Assembly (NCBI GenBank): GCA_902984215.1
Contig: CADWAF010005181.1
Span: forward strand, 1-64,000
Reading direction: 5' to 3'
DNA from: Willaertia magna
Taxonomy: Eukaryota; Heterolobosea; Eutetramitea; Acrasida; Naegleriidae
Length of the DNA stretch: 64,000 bases
Shown here in pieces: positions 42,545 through 53,556 of the stretch; the stretch's first letter is position 1, and every line of letters begins with the position of its first letter. A program made the position numbers and the translations under genes. The notes under the pieces are model-generated. The model had not been told where the DNA came from. It worked only from the letters and a program-made list of their open reading frames with translations, and searched no databases.

Positions 42545-43945
42545 CTATTCATCTAAAGTGGTTTGAACTGTTTTTGCATAATTACGTAACGACTCATACA
42601 TATTTTCACCTTTTCTAATTTCCTCCAAACACGCTCTAAAATTTGTGTCAGTAACGGAATCCCAAATATCTTGTGCTTCTTGTAGTTTTACCTTAATTTC
42701 AAAAGATTTAATTTGTTGCAGCTTTTTTCTAATGTAATCATTCTCAAAAAAGAATAATGTTTTTAACAATGATTCTACGTCGTACCTGGCAAAGTACTTC
42801 GTTGCCCCGACGCCTCTCAACCAATCTACAGCGTATCCCTTAGCACAAAAGCTTTTTGTTCCGGCGAACCCAAACGATAAGGGGCTATCAATGGCGAAGC
42901 TCCAGTCAATTAAAATGGGCACATCATTATCTAACATAATGTTTTCTGGTCTTACATCTCTGTGGAAAACCCCTAAAGAGTGAACACTTTCTAGAAGTGT
43001 TATTAATTGTATTTTACTCTCAACACTTAAATTTTCCACACTCTTGTACACTTTGAAATATGTGCACCCTTCGCAGGAATCCATTATTTCTGGAAGATTA
43101 TTACTTATTCCCTCATCTTTTAATCTTTTTAAAATCCACTGTTCGTTCTCAATATACACATTGTAACACAATCCACGGCTTATCTTAATAGCTAGCTCGT
43201 TGTTGTCCTTTAAAATCTTTAACACACATGAACTGTCTCCTTTTCCTAAAAAATCAATCACACAACAAGAAGAAGACTTAGGCAACTCTCCTTGGTAATG
43301 CTTTAAACCATCTTTCATCATTGAATATAAATAATTAATACCATCAGTACTTGCCTCACCATTAAACAAATCCATTTCTTCAGAAACAAAATTTTTAACA
43401 TTTTCTTTAAATTCAGAACGAATAAATCTAATTTTCCTAAAATTAGTTAAACCACTTAAGACAATTTCTTTTTTTGTATTTGAATGAAGTAAATAACTGT
43501 AGCTCAGTAATTGGCCAAGATGTGACTCTGTCAAATTAGAGGTGGATGCTTTCACCTCGAGGAAGCCCAAGCTCAATTCCTCTAGGTTGTTCTTTTGAGT
43601 TAAATCAAATTGAAACTTTTTTGGTATTAAGGTTATATCAGGTTGTTTTTCATTATTAATGACATTGTTTTTTGTGTAAGTGTCCAAAGCCCATACACTT
43701 GTTTCTTCACGTTTAGATATAGAAGATAGTATTTTAACCAGACTAGCTTGAACATCCACTTCTGGAATGTTTTTTATAGGTAAAGAATAATTTCTGCAAG
43801 GTTCTTCTATCCAGAATGGTTTTTCTACTTGTTCTATTGTATTTTTAATGCTTAGATAAAAATCATAAGAGCTTTTTGTGGAAGGCTTGTTGTCCTCTAA
43901 TGTTTTTGAGCATGCTCTTAATTGTTTCGTTTCTGAATCTTTCAT
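42545..43945 (-). CDS. Crinkler-type nuclease-kinase protein, copy B
   Basis: This is the downstream unit of a tandem pair, and its frame is continuous with the upstream kinase. The first ATG that makes a free-standing protein is at 43945 (MKDSETKQLRAC). A PD-(D/E)xK-like nuclease part comes first: QPDITLIPKKF followed by LSLGFLEVKAS, giving the D and the E-x-K. Next is a protein-kinase fold with the glycine loop FLGKGDSS, the lysine LAIKI, the catalytic loop HRDVRPENI and LIDWSFA in place of DFG. The pairing of a restriction-type nuclease with a kinase recalls the Crinkler (CRN) effectors and the wider polymorphic-toxin-like REase-kinase families. The stop is TAG, unlike the TAA used by the 17 solid genes here. 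Function is inferred from architecture: possibly a DNA-cleaving or defence/effector protein. Confidence 0.6.
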   Translation of the reverse strand: MKDSETKQLRACSKTLEDNKPSTKSSYDFYLSIKNTIEQVEKPFWIEEPCRNYSLPIKNIPEVDVQASLVKILSSISKREETSVWALDTYTKNNVINNEKQPDITLIPKKFQFDLTQKNNLEELSLGFLEVKASTSNLTESHLGQLLSYSYLLHSNTKKEIVLSGLTNFRKIRFIRSEFKENVKNFVSEEMDLFNGEASTDGINYLYSMMKDGLKHYQGELPKSSSCCVIDFLGKGDSSCVLKILKDNNELAIKISRGLCYNVYIENEQWILKRLKDEGISNNLPEIMDSCEGCTYFKVYKSVENLSVESKIQLITLLESVHSLGVFHRDVRPENIMLDNDVPILIDWSFAIDSPLSFGFAGTKSFCAKGYAVDWLRGVGATKYFARYDVESLLKTLFFFENDYIRKKLQQIKSFEIKVKLQEAQDIWDSVTDTNFRACLEEIRKGENMYESLRNYAKTVQTTLDE

Positions 43946-45700
43946 TTCGTAAAGATAACTTTCATCAGTCTTGTTAGTTACATAATTAAGTAACGACTCG
44001 TAAATATCTCTACCTTTTCTAATTTTCTCTAAACATGATCTAAACTTTGTGTCAGTAACGGAATCCCAAATATCTTGTGCTTCTAGTGTCTTTTCCTTAA
44101 GACTAGAATCTTCATCAATTTGTTCTAGTCTGCGTCTAATACTTTTGTTTTCCAAAAAGTAAAAAGTTTTAATTAATGATTCCAAATCATACCTTGCTTT
44201 ATAGCTTATTGGGATAATGTTTTTGTTAAACCAAAGGTTAGCGTATTCCTTAGAACAAAAGTTGCTTGTTCCAACAAATCCAAGGGACACGTCACTTGTA
44301 ATGGCAAAGTTCCAGTCAATTAAAACGGGCACATCATTATCCAACATAATGTTTTCTGGTTTTATATCTCTGTGGAAAACATCTAAAGAGTGAACACTTT
44401 CTAAAAGTGTTATCAATTGAATTTTACTGTCAACACTTAAGTTTTGTACTTTGTCATAAACTTTATAAATTACTCAACCTTCACATGAATCTATTATTTC
44501 AGGAAGATTTTTACTTATTACTTTATCTTTTAAATGTTTTAAAACATACAATTCGCTATCAACACTCCATTCCTCATTCAATCCATTACTTAACTTAATA
44601 GCCAATTTATTATTGTTCTTTAAAATCTTAAATACATAAGAACTAGCTCCTCTACCTAAAAAATCTAACAAGTGACAAAAAGATTCAGGCAACGCTCCTT
44701 GATAATATTGTAAACCATCTTTCATCATTGAATATAAATAACAAAAACCATCAGAACAACTAGCCTCTTGATCAACATTAAATAAATCCATTTCTTTAGA
44801 AATAAAATTCTTAACTGATTGATTTTCATTAAATTCAGAACGAATAAAACGAATTTTGTTGTGATTTGTTAATGCACTTATAATTACTTCTTTCTTTTTT
44901 GTAATGTAATTAAGTAAATAATTGTAGCTCAGTATTTGACCCAGAGTGGATGACTCTCCCAATTTACAAGTTGGTTTTTTCACTTTAATAAAACCTAAAC
45001 TTATGTAAGGTAAACCTTTACGAATATTTGTTGTTGTTGTTGATTCCAAATCAGCAATAACTTAAAGAAGAAACTAAACAATTAGAAATTAAAACTAAAC
45101 AAGAAGAAATTATATTAAAAGAAGAAACTAAACTACTAGAAATTAAAGAAGAAACTAGACAATTAAATATTCAACTTTATTTAGAAGAATTAAAAAACTT
45201 TGAAAGAAAAAACAAATCTGATAAAAGTAATTTTTATCTAAATGTTAAAAATACAATAGAACAAGTAGAAAAACCATTCTGGATAGAACCAATAACTTGT
45301 TCTTCTTCTTCTTCTTCTTTACCTTCTTTATACCATCCACTATTAATATTCCTTCCACAAAAGATGAGGTACAAAAAGTTTTAATTCAAACACTTCTTAA
45401 TATTTCAAAGAATTACGAAAAGGGTTTAACAGCTCTTTACACCTACAATAAAGGCTTTCTAGATAGAAAATCAGGACCTGATTTTACACTATTACCAAGA
45501 CAATTTGAAGTTATTGCTGATTAATTTGACATTTGTTTTTCTTGACATTCAATAATTTGTTTTAAGAATTCTTTTTGGCTTTCTTGGTTCTTTTTTCTTA
45601 TTTCCATTTCTTGTTTAATTTTCATTTGTTCAAGAATTATCTTTTGCAATTCTAATTCAAGTTTTAATCTTTCCAAATCAACATTCATCTCGTTCTGCAT
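43946..45700 (-). pseudogene. Crinkler-type nuclease-kinase copy A, disrupted
   Basis: The gene starts at ATG 45700 with a coiled-coil leader (MQNEMNVDLERLK) that meets a TAA at 45521. The next ~470 bp carry the expected following segment on the opposite strand (NVKNTIEQVEKPFW, shared with copy B). The minus-strand reading resumes at 45049 with the second nuclease half and the kinase (FLGRGASSYVFKI, LAIKL, then HRDIKPENI and LIDWNFA). Faults are the inversion, a frame change inside the inverted piece near a TTC repeat, the nuclease E-x-K replaced by K-V-K (GFIKVKKPT against GFLEVKAS), and a TGA at 44474 where copy B has a cysteine codon (after DSCEG). The wording is otherwise close to copy B, so the two arose by tandem duplication. 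Confidence 0.75.
45049..45522. other. Inverted gene segment bounded by a 15-bp perfect inverted repeat
   Basis: AATCAGCAATAACTT at 45049-45063 is repeated as its exact reverse complement at 45508-45522. Between them the coding sense belongs to the plus strand, whereas flanking parts of the same gene are on the minus strand. Both arms encode the same residues (VIAD) of the nuclease region, one arm in each orientation. The pairs just inside and just outside the arms do not match. This is what an inversion with staggered breaks and fill-in leaves behind; a reversible site-specific switch is a less likely reading. Confidence 0.7.
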
Positions 45701-45840
45701 TTTTTTCGGCCGTAAATTTCAGTTTAACTACAACCGTAAAATTAATAATCTTTTTGGCGGCTTCAATTATTTTTGATACAAAAAACCTGGTAATTCCTTC
45801 TTTTCGTTAGTATCAAATTTTAAGTTATAAATAATAAAAA

Positions 45841-48800
45841 TTATAATTTAAAGTTATTTATAAAAGTAATTGTATTTGAAATATTTAAATTATCATGATA
45901 AACACCAATTAAAGTATTTGAATTTTCATAAAATTTAAAAGAAATACAAATAAATTGAGTGGCATAATTTTTTGAATAATTTAAAATAATTTTAGATAAT
46001 CTTTCAACATTTAAAATATCTAATGAAGCATCTAATTCATCAAAAAAACAAATTGGTGTTGGAAAACTTTTAATTAAACTTAATGAAAAACAAGCACATG
46101 ATAAAGCTTGTTGTCCTCCACTATAATTATTTTTTTTGTAAGTTATTGTAATTATTTTATAAAATGGTTAATAATTGATAAATATTTAAATATAATTACC
46201 TTAATTTAGAAAATGGTTTCCATTCTTTTCCATCAGGTTTACAATAAATAGTAACTCCTTGTTCAAATAATAATTTATAATCTTCTGGATATGCAATATA
46301 ACAATTACTATTTATAGACATTTCTTTAAAAATAAAAGATAAATTATCATTCATTTTACAACACATTTTATGAAAAATTGTAAATCTTAATTTCATTAAT
46401 TTTTCTTTAAAATTATTATGGAAATTAATTTCCTTTTCTAGGTTTGAAATATTTCTAATATTTTTGTTTTTATTTTTTTTTGTAATGTTAAAGTTTTGTA
46501 AACTATTAAAATCAATGTTTGGTTGTAAAGATTTAATTTCTTCTTCTAAAAAGGAAATATCTAATTTTAATTTTTTAATTTTAGTTTTAAAATTTTGTTT
46601 TTCATTATTAAATAATTCTAAATTGAATAAATTATTGTAATCTTTTTTGTAATCGTTATTGTAATCTTTAAAAATATTTTGTAAAGTGTTTTCATATTTT
46701 AAAATATAATTTTGTAAAGTTAAAATTTCTTTATTTAAATTATTTTTAATTTCTAACTTTTCTTTAATATTTAAATTTAAATTATTTAAATCTAAATTTA
46801 ATTCTTTGATTTTACAATTTAAATTTTCTAAATTTTTTTGTAAAGTTAAAATTTCTAAATTTTCTTCTTTAATTTCTTTAAATTTGATTTTTTTTAAATT
46901 TTTAATTTCTTTTAAATTTAAATTTTCAAATTTTTCTTTTAAATTTTTAATTTCTATTTTTAATTTCTTTTTTGATTGTAAACTTTTTGTAATTGAATTT
47001 TCTTCAATTTCTAAATCTGAAATTTTATTTAATAAATTATTTTTATCATTTCCTTTTTTAGAGATTTCTTCTTTTAATAAATTTAAATTTTTGTAATTGA
47101 AATTATTTTTTAATTTTAAATTTTCAATATTTTTCTCAAAATTATTTAAAATATTTATTTCCTCGTTTGTTAATTTATATTTTGTAATGTTTTGTAAATT
47201 ATTTTGTTGTAAATTTTTTAAATCTAAAATTTTATTTTTATCTAAATTATTTTTTTTAAAATTTTCTTTCAAAACAAATAACTTTTCATTTAATAATTTT
47301 TCTTCTTTTTTTAATTTTATATTTTCATTGTAAACTTTTTGTAATTGTTCTTCCATTAAATTTAATTCTTGTTTTTTATTTAATAATGAATTTTGTAAAT
47401 TATTTAATTCATTTTTTAATTCTTCCTTTTCATTTATATTTTCCAAATTATTATTATTTTGTAAACTATTTTGTGAATTATTATTTTCTATTGTAATAAA
47501 TAATTGATTTTTGATTGATGTAGTTGAAGCAAATAAATTTTGATTGACACTTGTCATCTCACCAGATTGTCTAAAAATCTCACCATTTAACGTTACAATA
47601 TTTCTTCTAATAAATTTATTATTATGTGAATTGATCTTTTCGTAAGAGTAAAATGTTGCTTTTTCTATATTTGGTACAATATACCAATTATATGTTAATT
47701 TATTAATTAATTTTAAATATTTTAAATCAAAATTTAAAATTGATTTTAATTCAATAATTTCTTCATGATTGTCACTGATTTCGTTACAATTTTTATTACA
47801 ATTTTTGTCACAATTGTCAACACGATCTCTGCTATTATTGTCAATCAATGTGTTATTAGAATTTTCGCTTGTCACGTCATTAATTTCATCTAAAATTTCA
47901 CAAGTAATAATTCCTAAATTATTTTCTTTAAAAAAATTTACAACTTGTAAAGCAATATTTCTATTTTTTACAATAATTGTATTTTTTATAAAATTATATA
48001 AAACGCAATTTACACTTTTAAAATAATTATTGTTTTTTAAATTACAAATTTGGTTAAATGTTCCAATAATATTTTCTTTTAAATATTTTTTTTGTAAAGT
48101 ATTTACAATATCTTGTAAATTATTTAAATTATTTTCTTTTGAAATTTTATTTATTTTATAATTTAAATTATTTATTTTAAATTCTAAATCTAAAATTTCT
48201 TTTTGTAAAATTTCTTTTTCTTGTTGTAAAGTTTTAAATTCATTTATTTTAATTAAATTTTTAATTTCATTAATTTTAAATAAAATTTCATTTTCTTCTT
48301 TTTGTAAAGTTTTTTCTTGATCTAAATTTAATTGTAAAGAATTTTGTAAATCTTTTAAATTTTCTAAAATTAAATTTTCTTCTTTTTGTAAAGTTATAAA
48401 TTTTTCATTTTTATATTTTAAATTTTTAAATTCTAAATTATTTAAAATTTTATTTAATTCTTCTTCTAAATTTAGAAATTCTTTATTTTCTTGTTGTAAA
48501 GTATATTGTAAATTATATTCTTTAATTAAATTTGTTCTTTCTTCTTCTATTTTCAGTAATTTATTATTATTTTCTATTTTTAGTTTTTTAATTTGTTCTA
48601 TTTTTAATTTTTCTTTTTTTAAATTATTTAAACGTTTTTGTAATTTTTCAATTTGATTTTGTAAAGTATTTTTCTCTCTCTTTAATTTATTATAATTAAT
48701 TTTAATTTTTGTAAAAGATTTTTCTAAATTTTCTAAATTTAATTTTTTATCTAAAATTTCTTTATTTACAAAATCATTTTCCTTTTTAAGTTCTTTTTCT

Positions 48801-50970
48801 AAATTAATTTTTTCAATTTTTAAATTTTCCAAATTTTTAATTTCATTTTCTACATTTAAATAAAATTTGTCTTTTTCTAATTTTTGTAAACTATAACTTT
48901 CCAATTTAAATTTTATAAATTTATTTTTTAATAAATTAAATTCATTTTTTAATTTTTCTAAATTTTTTATTTTTTCTTCAAAATTTTTAAAATCTTTAAC
49001 TTTTGGTTGTAATTCATTTAATAAATTTTCAAACTTTTCTAATTCATTATTTAAATTTAAATTTAAATTATTTAAATTATTTATTTTTAAATTTTCTAAA
49101 TTTATAAATTCAATTAATTCATCTGTACCAATTAAATGTTCTAAATGTTCTAATAATTCTATTGGTTTCTTTTTTGTAATGTTTAAAGTATTATGTTGTA
49201 AAACTATAAAACGTTCTGGAAAATTAAAATCTATACCAAATTGTTCTAAAAATAGTTGAATTTCTTTTTTTGTTTTCTTTTCTCCATTTTTAGTATTGTT
49301 ATATAAATAGTAATTACTTGTAACATTTTTATTATTTTCTAAAATTATTCTTCTTTCAATTTCAAACGTTTTGTAATCATTGTTATTTAAATTATTATTT
49401 GAACTATTTAAATAATATTTAAAATAAACTTTAACATAAACTTCTACTTTTTTATCTAAAATTTCATTATTTAAAATAAATTGATTAATTAAATTTAATA
49501 AATTTTTTGCTCTTAATTGTTTTGAATCAAATCCAAATACAAAACAAATTGCATCAATAATATTTGATTTACCACTTTTAAATATTTTTAAATTATAAAA
49601 ATTATTAAAAAAATACTATAAAAAAAATTGTAAAAATTACCTTCCATTACTTCCAATAATACAAGTTAATTCATTTGAAAATGGTCCAATTATAATTTTA
49701 TTTTTATAACTTTTAAATCCTTTCATTTCAATTTTATTTACCATTAATTTTGAATTTCCATTTTTATCTTGTTGTTGTTGTAATAGCTTTTCATTAAATT
49801 TATTTTCCACTATTTTTGTAAAGATAATTTTGTAAAAATATTTTGTAATAATAACTTACATTGTAAATAAGTTTCTTCTAATTGATTAAATTCATTATTT
49901 ATTTCTTCTTCTTCACCTTCTTTCTCTTCTTCATCTAACATTTTTGTATTATCTTCTTCACTATTATCATTGTCACTACTGCTGTCAATAATCATTTTCT
50001 TTTTCGTCTTTTTATCATTTGTAGTAACAGGACTTTCATTCTTCTTTTTATTGTTTTTTAATAATTGTTTCTTTTTTGTAAATTCTTGTTGTTGATTTTC
50101 TCTTTCTTCTACTTGTTTATCTTTCTCTTCTTCTTCTTCTATAATAGTACCCTTCTTCTTCTTTTCTTTAATTTGTTCTATTAATTGAAATGATGGTAAA
50201 TTACTATTATCTTCTTCACTATCTAATTCTAGTGAAATGTTATCATTTAATTCTTCTTTTTGTTCATTATAGTATTCATTTTCATCACTTGTTGAATAAT
50301 TATCATTTTGTTGTTCCTTTTCTTCTATTTCTTCTTCTGATGACAATGATGATGAAGATAAATAACCTTTTCTCTTCTTTAAATTTTCTTTTTCTTCTAC
50401 GTTCTTTACTTTTGTATTATTTTGTTGTTTGTTTTCGTTCTCAATTTCTTCTTCTTCACTAAAGACCTTTTCATCTTTCTCTTCACTATCACTACTAGTA
50501 CTACTGATAATGTTACTTCTTTTCTTATTATTAGTCTTGTTCTTCTCTTTATTCTTTTTGTTTTCTTCCTCTTTTTTATTATTTACTTTTGTATTCTTCT
50601 TTTTAGAATTGTTTTTCTTATTATTATCTTTTGTTTCATTGTTAATTTTTTTCTTTTTCTTATTGTTAGTCAACTGTTGTTGTTTTTTAAAATTTTCTTC
50701 TTCTTCTAGTTCAATGAATTCTTCTTCTTCTTCTTCTTCACTAGTAGTAGTTGTATCAATAATGGTAGTTTTCATCTTGTTGGTAGTTGACTTATCATTT
50801 TCTTTTCTTTTTCTATTATTATTATTATTATTACTGCCAACCTTAATTGCTAATGTTCCTTTCTTCTTTTTTGTATTCTTCTTTTTGTTTTCTAATAATA
50901 CAATCTTTTGTTCTTCTTCTTCTTCTCTTTCAGATGACGAAGATGAATCTACAATTACCTTTCGTTTCAT
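45841..50970 (-). CDS. SMC4: Condensin subunit SMC4, four exons, with a long charged N-terminal extension
   Basis: The exons are 49860-50970, 49640-49766, 46200-49574 and 45841-46120 (introns 93, 65 and 79 bp), summing to an in-frame 1630 residues. The first ~370 residues are S/E/K/N-rich and disordered. After the second join come KGFKSYKNKIIIGPF and the Walker A IIGSNGSGKSNIIDA, then CFVFGF, typical of SMC4. Coiled coils flank a hinge (NIIGTFNQICNLK ... CVLYNFIKNTIIV). The last exon supplies the ABC signature LSGGQQALSCA, Walker B ICFFDELDASLD, and ATQFICISFKFYENSNTLIG, again SMC4-like. It is part of condensin, compacting mitotic chromosomes. The first intron's acceptor (in a CAA run ending AAG) was chosen because it alone keeps the frame, so that join is the weakest; the protein may otherwise start at MVNKIEMKGFKSY. 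Confidence 0.9.
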
Positions 50971-51201
50971 TTAAATAAATTAGAGTGTTAGTTGTATTTA
51001 ATTTGTTTAATTATGTTTGTATTCTGTTATTGAAATAAGTGATTAGTGACCCAAGCCTAAAAAAATCTTTTTTTTTTTGTAAATTTTTTGTATTCAATTC
51101 GCGCTAAAATGTTTTGAATTGATAAAAGTATAGTTACAATAAATTTGTAATCAAATAAAAATAATAAAAAACAAATATTTACAAAATAAATTTATTAAGA
51201 T

Positions 51202-51648
51202 TTACTCTGGTAATTTTGGAGAATAAAAAAATCTTCCTATATAAGGTATATTTCCTAAATAAGATACAATTTTAGGTACAAAATTATAAAATAAAACATA
51301 AAAACCATATAACTCAAATAAATTTCCAAAAATAGAATAACCATAAACAATTATTAAAAATCCAATAATAAAACTAATAGTTCCTTTTAAATGTCTTTTA
51401 TTTAAAATAAAAAAATTTAAAGTTGCTTGTAATCCAATTAATAAAAAAATTCCAAAAATAAATAAAATATTTCCAATAATAATAAAACCTCTATCAAAAA
51501 ATAAAAGTATTCCGAAAAGATTAAAAAATATTCCTATTAATGTAATACCAAATCCTATTTTTTGAAATTCAGTTAAATTAAATGGATTTATGGTAGTTGA
51601 TGAATTATTATTGTTATTGGAGGTAGATGTTGAGAATGCACTGAACAT
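51202..51648 (-). CDS. GOLT1: Got1-family vesicle transport protein
   Basis: The protein has 148 residues, with a short N/S/T-rich leader and then NLTEFQKIGFGITLIGIFFNLFGILLFFD, the family's entry, and four hydrophobic segments (around residues 30-48, 54-72, 87-106 and 110-125). Other matches are GNILFIFGIFLLIGLQATLNFF and ELYGFYVLFYNFVP, ending in YIGRFF. Got1/GOLT1 proteins lie in early Golgi and ER-derived vesicles and help ER-to-Golgi fusion. Length is typical (~140). It starts 497 bp from the divergent PHB-depolymerase-like gene. Confidence 0.9.
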   Translation of the reverse strand: MFSAFSTSTSNNNNNSSTTINPFNLTEFQKIGFGITLIGIFFNLFGILLFFDRGFIIIGNILFIFGIFLLIGLQATLNFFILNKRHLKGTISFIIGFLIIVYGYSIFGNLFELYGFYVLFYNFVPKIVSYLGNIPYIGRFFYSPKLPE

Positions 51649-52144
51649 TTTTTTTTTAAATTTTTTTTTTAAATTTTTTTTTTAAATAATTTTTTTGGTT
51701 GAAATGTGGATCAAACAACGGGTCAAAACAGTAACCTTAAACAGAAATAAAGTAATGAAAAATACGTGGTTTTTATGTAAGATTTACGTAAGCATGTAAG
51801 TTGCTTGTTAAGACCAATTGTTTTTAGGTTAAGCACCAATTCGACACTTGGTGAACCTAACATTAAAATACAATTTTTTATTGATCCAAAGCAAAAAGCA
51901 AAGGAAAGTAACGAATACAACTTCAACATAGGAGTATGTTTTATTGTAATACATAGCTCTTAAAATCCCATCTTTCAATTCGGACTTAATAAGTCAAAGA
52001 AATATCAAAGATACAGTAATTATCATTCATTATTGTTGATTATTCACCAACTTCCAATAACGCCATAAAAATCCTTCAAATTTACAATGTCGATAAAAAC
52101 AATTGGCCCTCCATTCGTTGAAAAAAATTACCTTGTTAAAAAAA
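51649..52144. promoter_or_regulatory. Upstream region of the divergent GOLT1 and esterase genes
   Basis: A 496-bp gap. It begins with three phased T-rich tracts of TTTTTTTTTAAA type (51649-51685), just upstream of the GOLT1 ATG. A minus-strand ATG frame of 68 codons (51723-51929) is present, but I see no family and do not claim it. No RNA gene is evident. Confidence 0.45.
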
Positions 52145-53543
52145 ATGAAATTCGCTCATTTGGCTATAATTTGTGCACTTTTACTCGTTTTCAGCTCTAT
52201 TTCAGTTATTGTTTCTCGTCCTATCAAGTTAAAGAAACAAAAGCATAATGGTATTGTTAAAGCACCAAAAGCAAATAATATTACTTTAAAGAAATATAAT
52301 ATTGCTAAACATACTACTTCCGTTTCAGGTATTTCATCAGGTGGTTTTGCTGCTGTTCAATTCAGTACTGCTTTCAGTGCTTCCGTAGTAGGTGTTGGTG
52401 TTTTTGCAGGTAAGTTTTTATTGATCTTGTTATTATTTAACAACCTTCTCTATCTACTCCGTCTTAATATTTTGTTCTTCACCTTTTTTTTCGCTTTATC
52501 TTTTTTCGCTTTTTCTTACATTCTCGCTTTATTGTTTACTATTATGATGAATTTTGGTGTTGATGCTGTAAAATTTCCAAATATGGTCTACCTTCCGCAT
52601 CCGTAAAAAAATAATTTTTTGAAATTCCCAACCTTGCTTCCTCCTTGCTGGTACTGGTAAATACTGATATTTTCGCTTTATCGAAACTGCCTTCTTACTG
52701 TGGAGATGAATTTGGGTTATCCTTTATAAACAACAATTACTAGGTGGTCCATTCTACTGTGCACAAGGTCAAATTGCTGATGCTTTTGATCAATGCATGT
52801 ATAGTGTATTACCAATTGATGTTGATGGATTAATTCAATCAATGCAACAATATGCATCAAATGGTCAAATTGATCCACTTTCTAATATTGCAACTCAAAA
52901 GATTTATTTATTCAGTGGTACTAATGATAATACTGTTAATCCATCTGTTATGAAGGCTTTATATAAACAATATATTCAATTAGGAGTTCCAGCTCAAAGT
53001 ATTGTTAGTAACTTTAGTGTTCCTGCAGGTCATGCTTGGATTACTGATTCTTATGGTAATGATTGTTCAGCAACAATGTCTCCATGGATTAATAATTGTA
53101 ATTTAAATGGTGCAATGAAAGTATTATCTACAATTTATGGAAATGGTATTGCTAAGGGATCAATGAATAATAACAATTTATTTACTTTCTCTCAATCTAA
53201 TTATACTGCAGTTGATTTAGATAGTAATGGTTATGTTTATATTCCAACTGCATGTCAAAACAATCAACAATGTAAGATCCATGTTGTTTTACATGGTTGT
53301 GAACAAGGTGTTTCATATGTAGGTGAAGATTTTGTTAGAAATACTGGTTTAAATCAAATTGCAGAAGCAAGTAATATTATTGTCTTATATCCACAAGTTA
53401 AGGGAAATATGTTCTCCATGAATCCAAATGGATGTTGGGATTGGTTTGCATATTCTGGTTCTAATTATTGTACTAAGCAAGGTCAACAAATGGCAGCTGT
53501 TGCTCAAATGGTTAATGCATTAGGTGGTGACATTAAACTTTAA
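52145..53543 (+). CDS. Secreted PHB-depolymerase-like esterase, type 2 (circularly permuted) catalytic domain, two exons
   Basis: The exons are 52145-52409 and 52744-53543, with a 334-bp intron (GTAAGT..CTAG), the longest here, joined at phase 1 to give VFAGGPFYCAQG; the product has 354 residues. The start at 52145 gives a signal peptide (KFAHLAIICALLLVFSSIS). The lipase box is SGISSGG with Ser64 as the probable nucleophile. Asp follows in FSGTNDNTVNPS and His in PAGHAWITD, and only then come the oxyanion-type HVVLHGCEQG and PNGCWDWFAYSG. This order, with the lipase box first and the HGC motif last, is that of type 2 extracellular poly(3-hydroxybutyrate) depolymerases such as the Penicillium enzyme. 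It would degrade a bacterial storage polyester or a related ester, perhaps from engulfed bacteria. Substrate is inference. Confidence 0.9.
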
Positions 53544-53556
53544 ATAGTTTATTATT

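Noticed and set aside
44474..44476. TGA read as cysteine (recoding), since copy B has a Cys codon there
   Set aside because: No solid gene in the window has an in-frame TGA, their cysteines use TGT/TGC, and this copy is otherwise damaged, so a nonsense mutation is simpler.
50190..50974. Long F/S/L-rich frames opposite SMC4 exon 1
   Set aside because: These are antisense readings of the GAA/AAA-rich repeats encoding the charged N-terminal extension.
51723..51929. 68-codon ATG frame between GOLT1 and the esterase
   Set aside because: No family, no supporting signals, and it overlaps the likely promoter of two divergent genes.
52410..52743. Coding-like readthrough past the first exon of the esterase
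   Set aside because: The frame continues about 65 codons into phenylalanine/leucine-rich sequence, but GTAAGT and CTAG borders and restoration of the catalytic domain show that it is intron.
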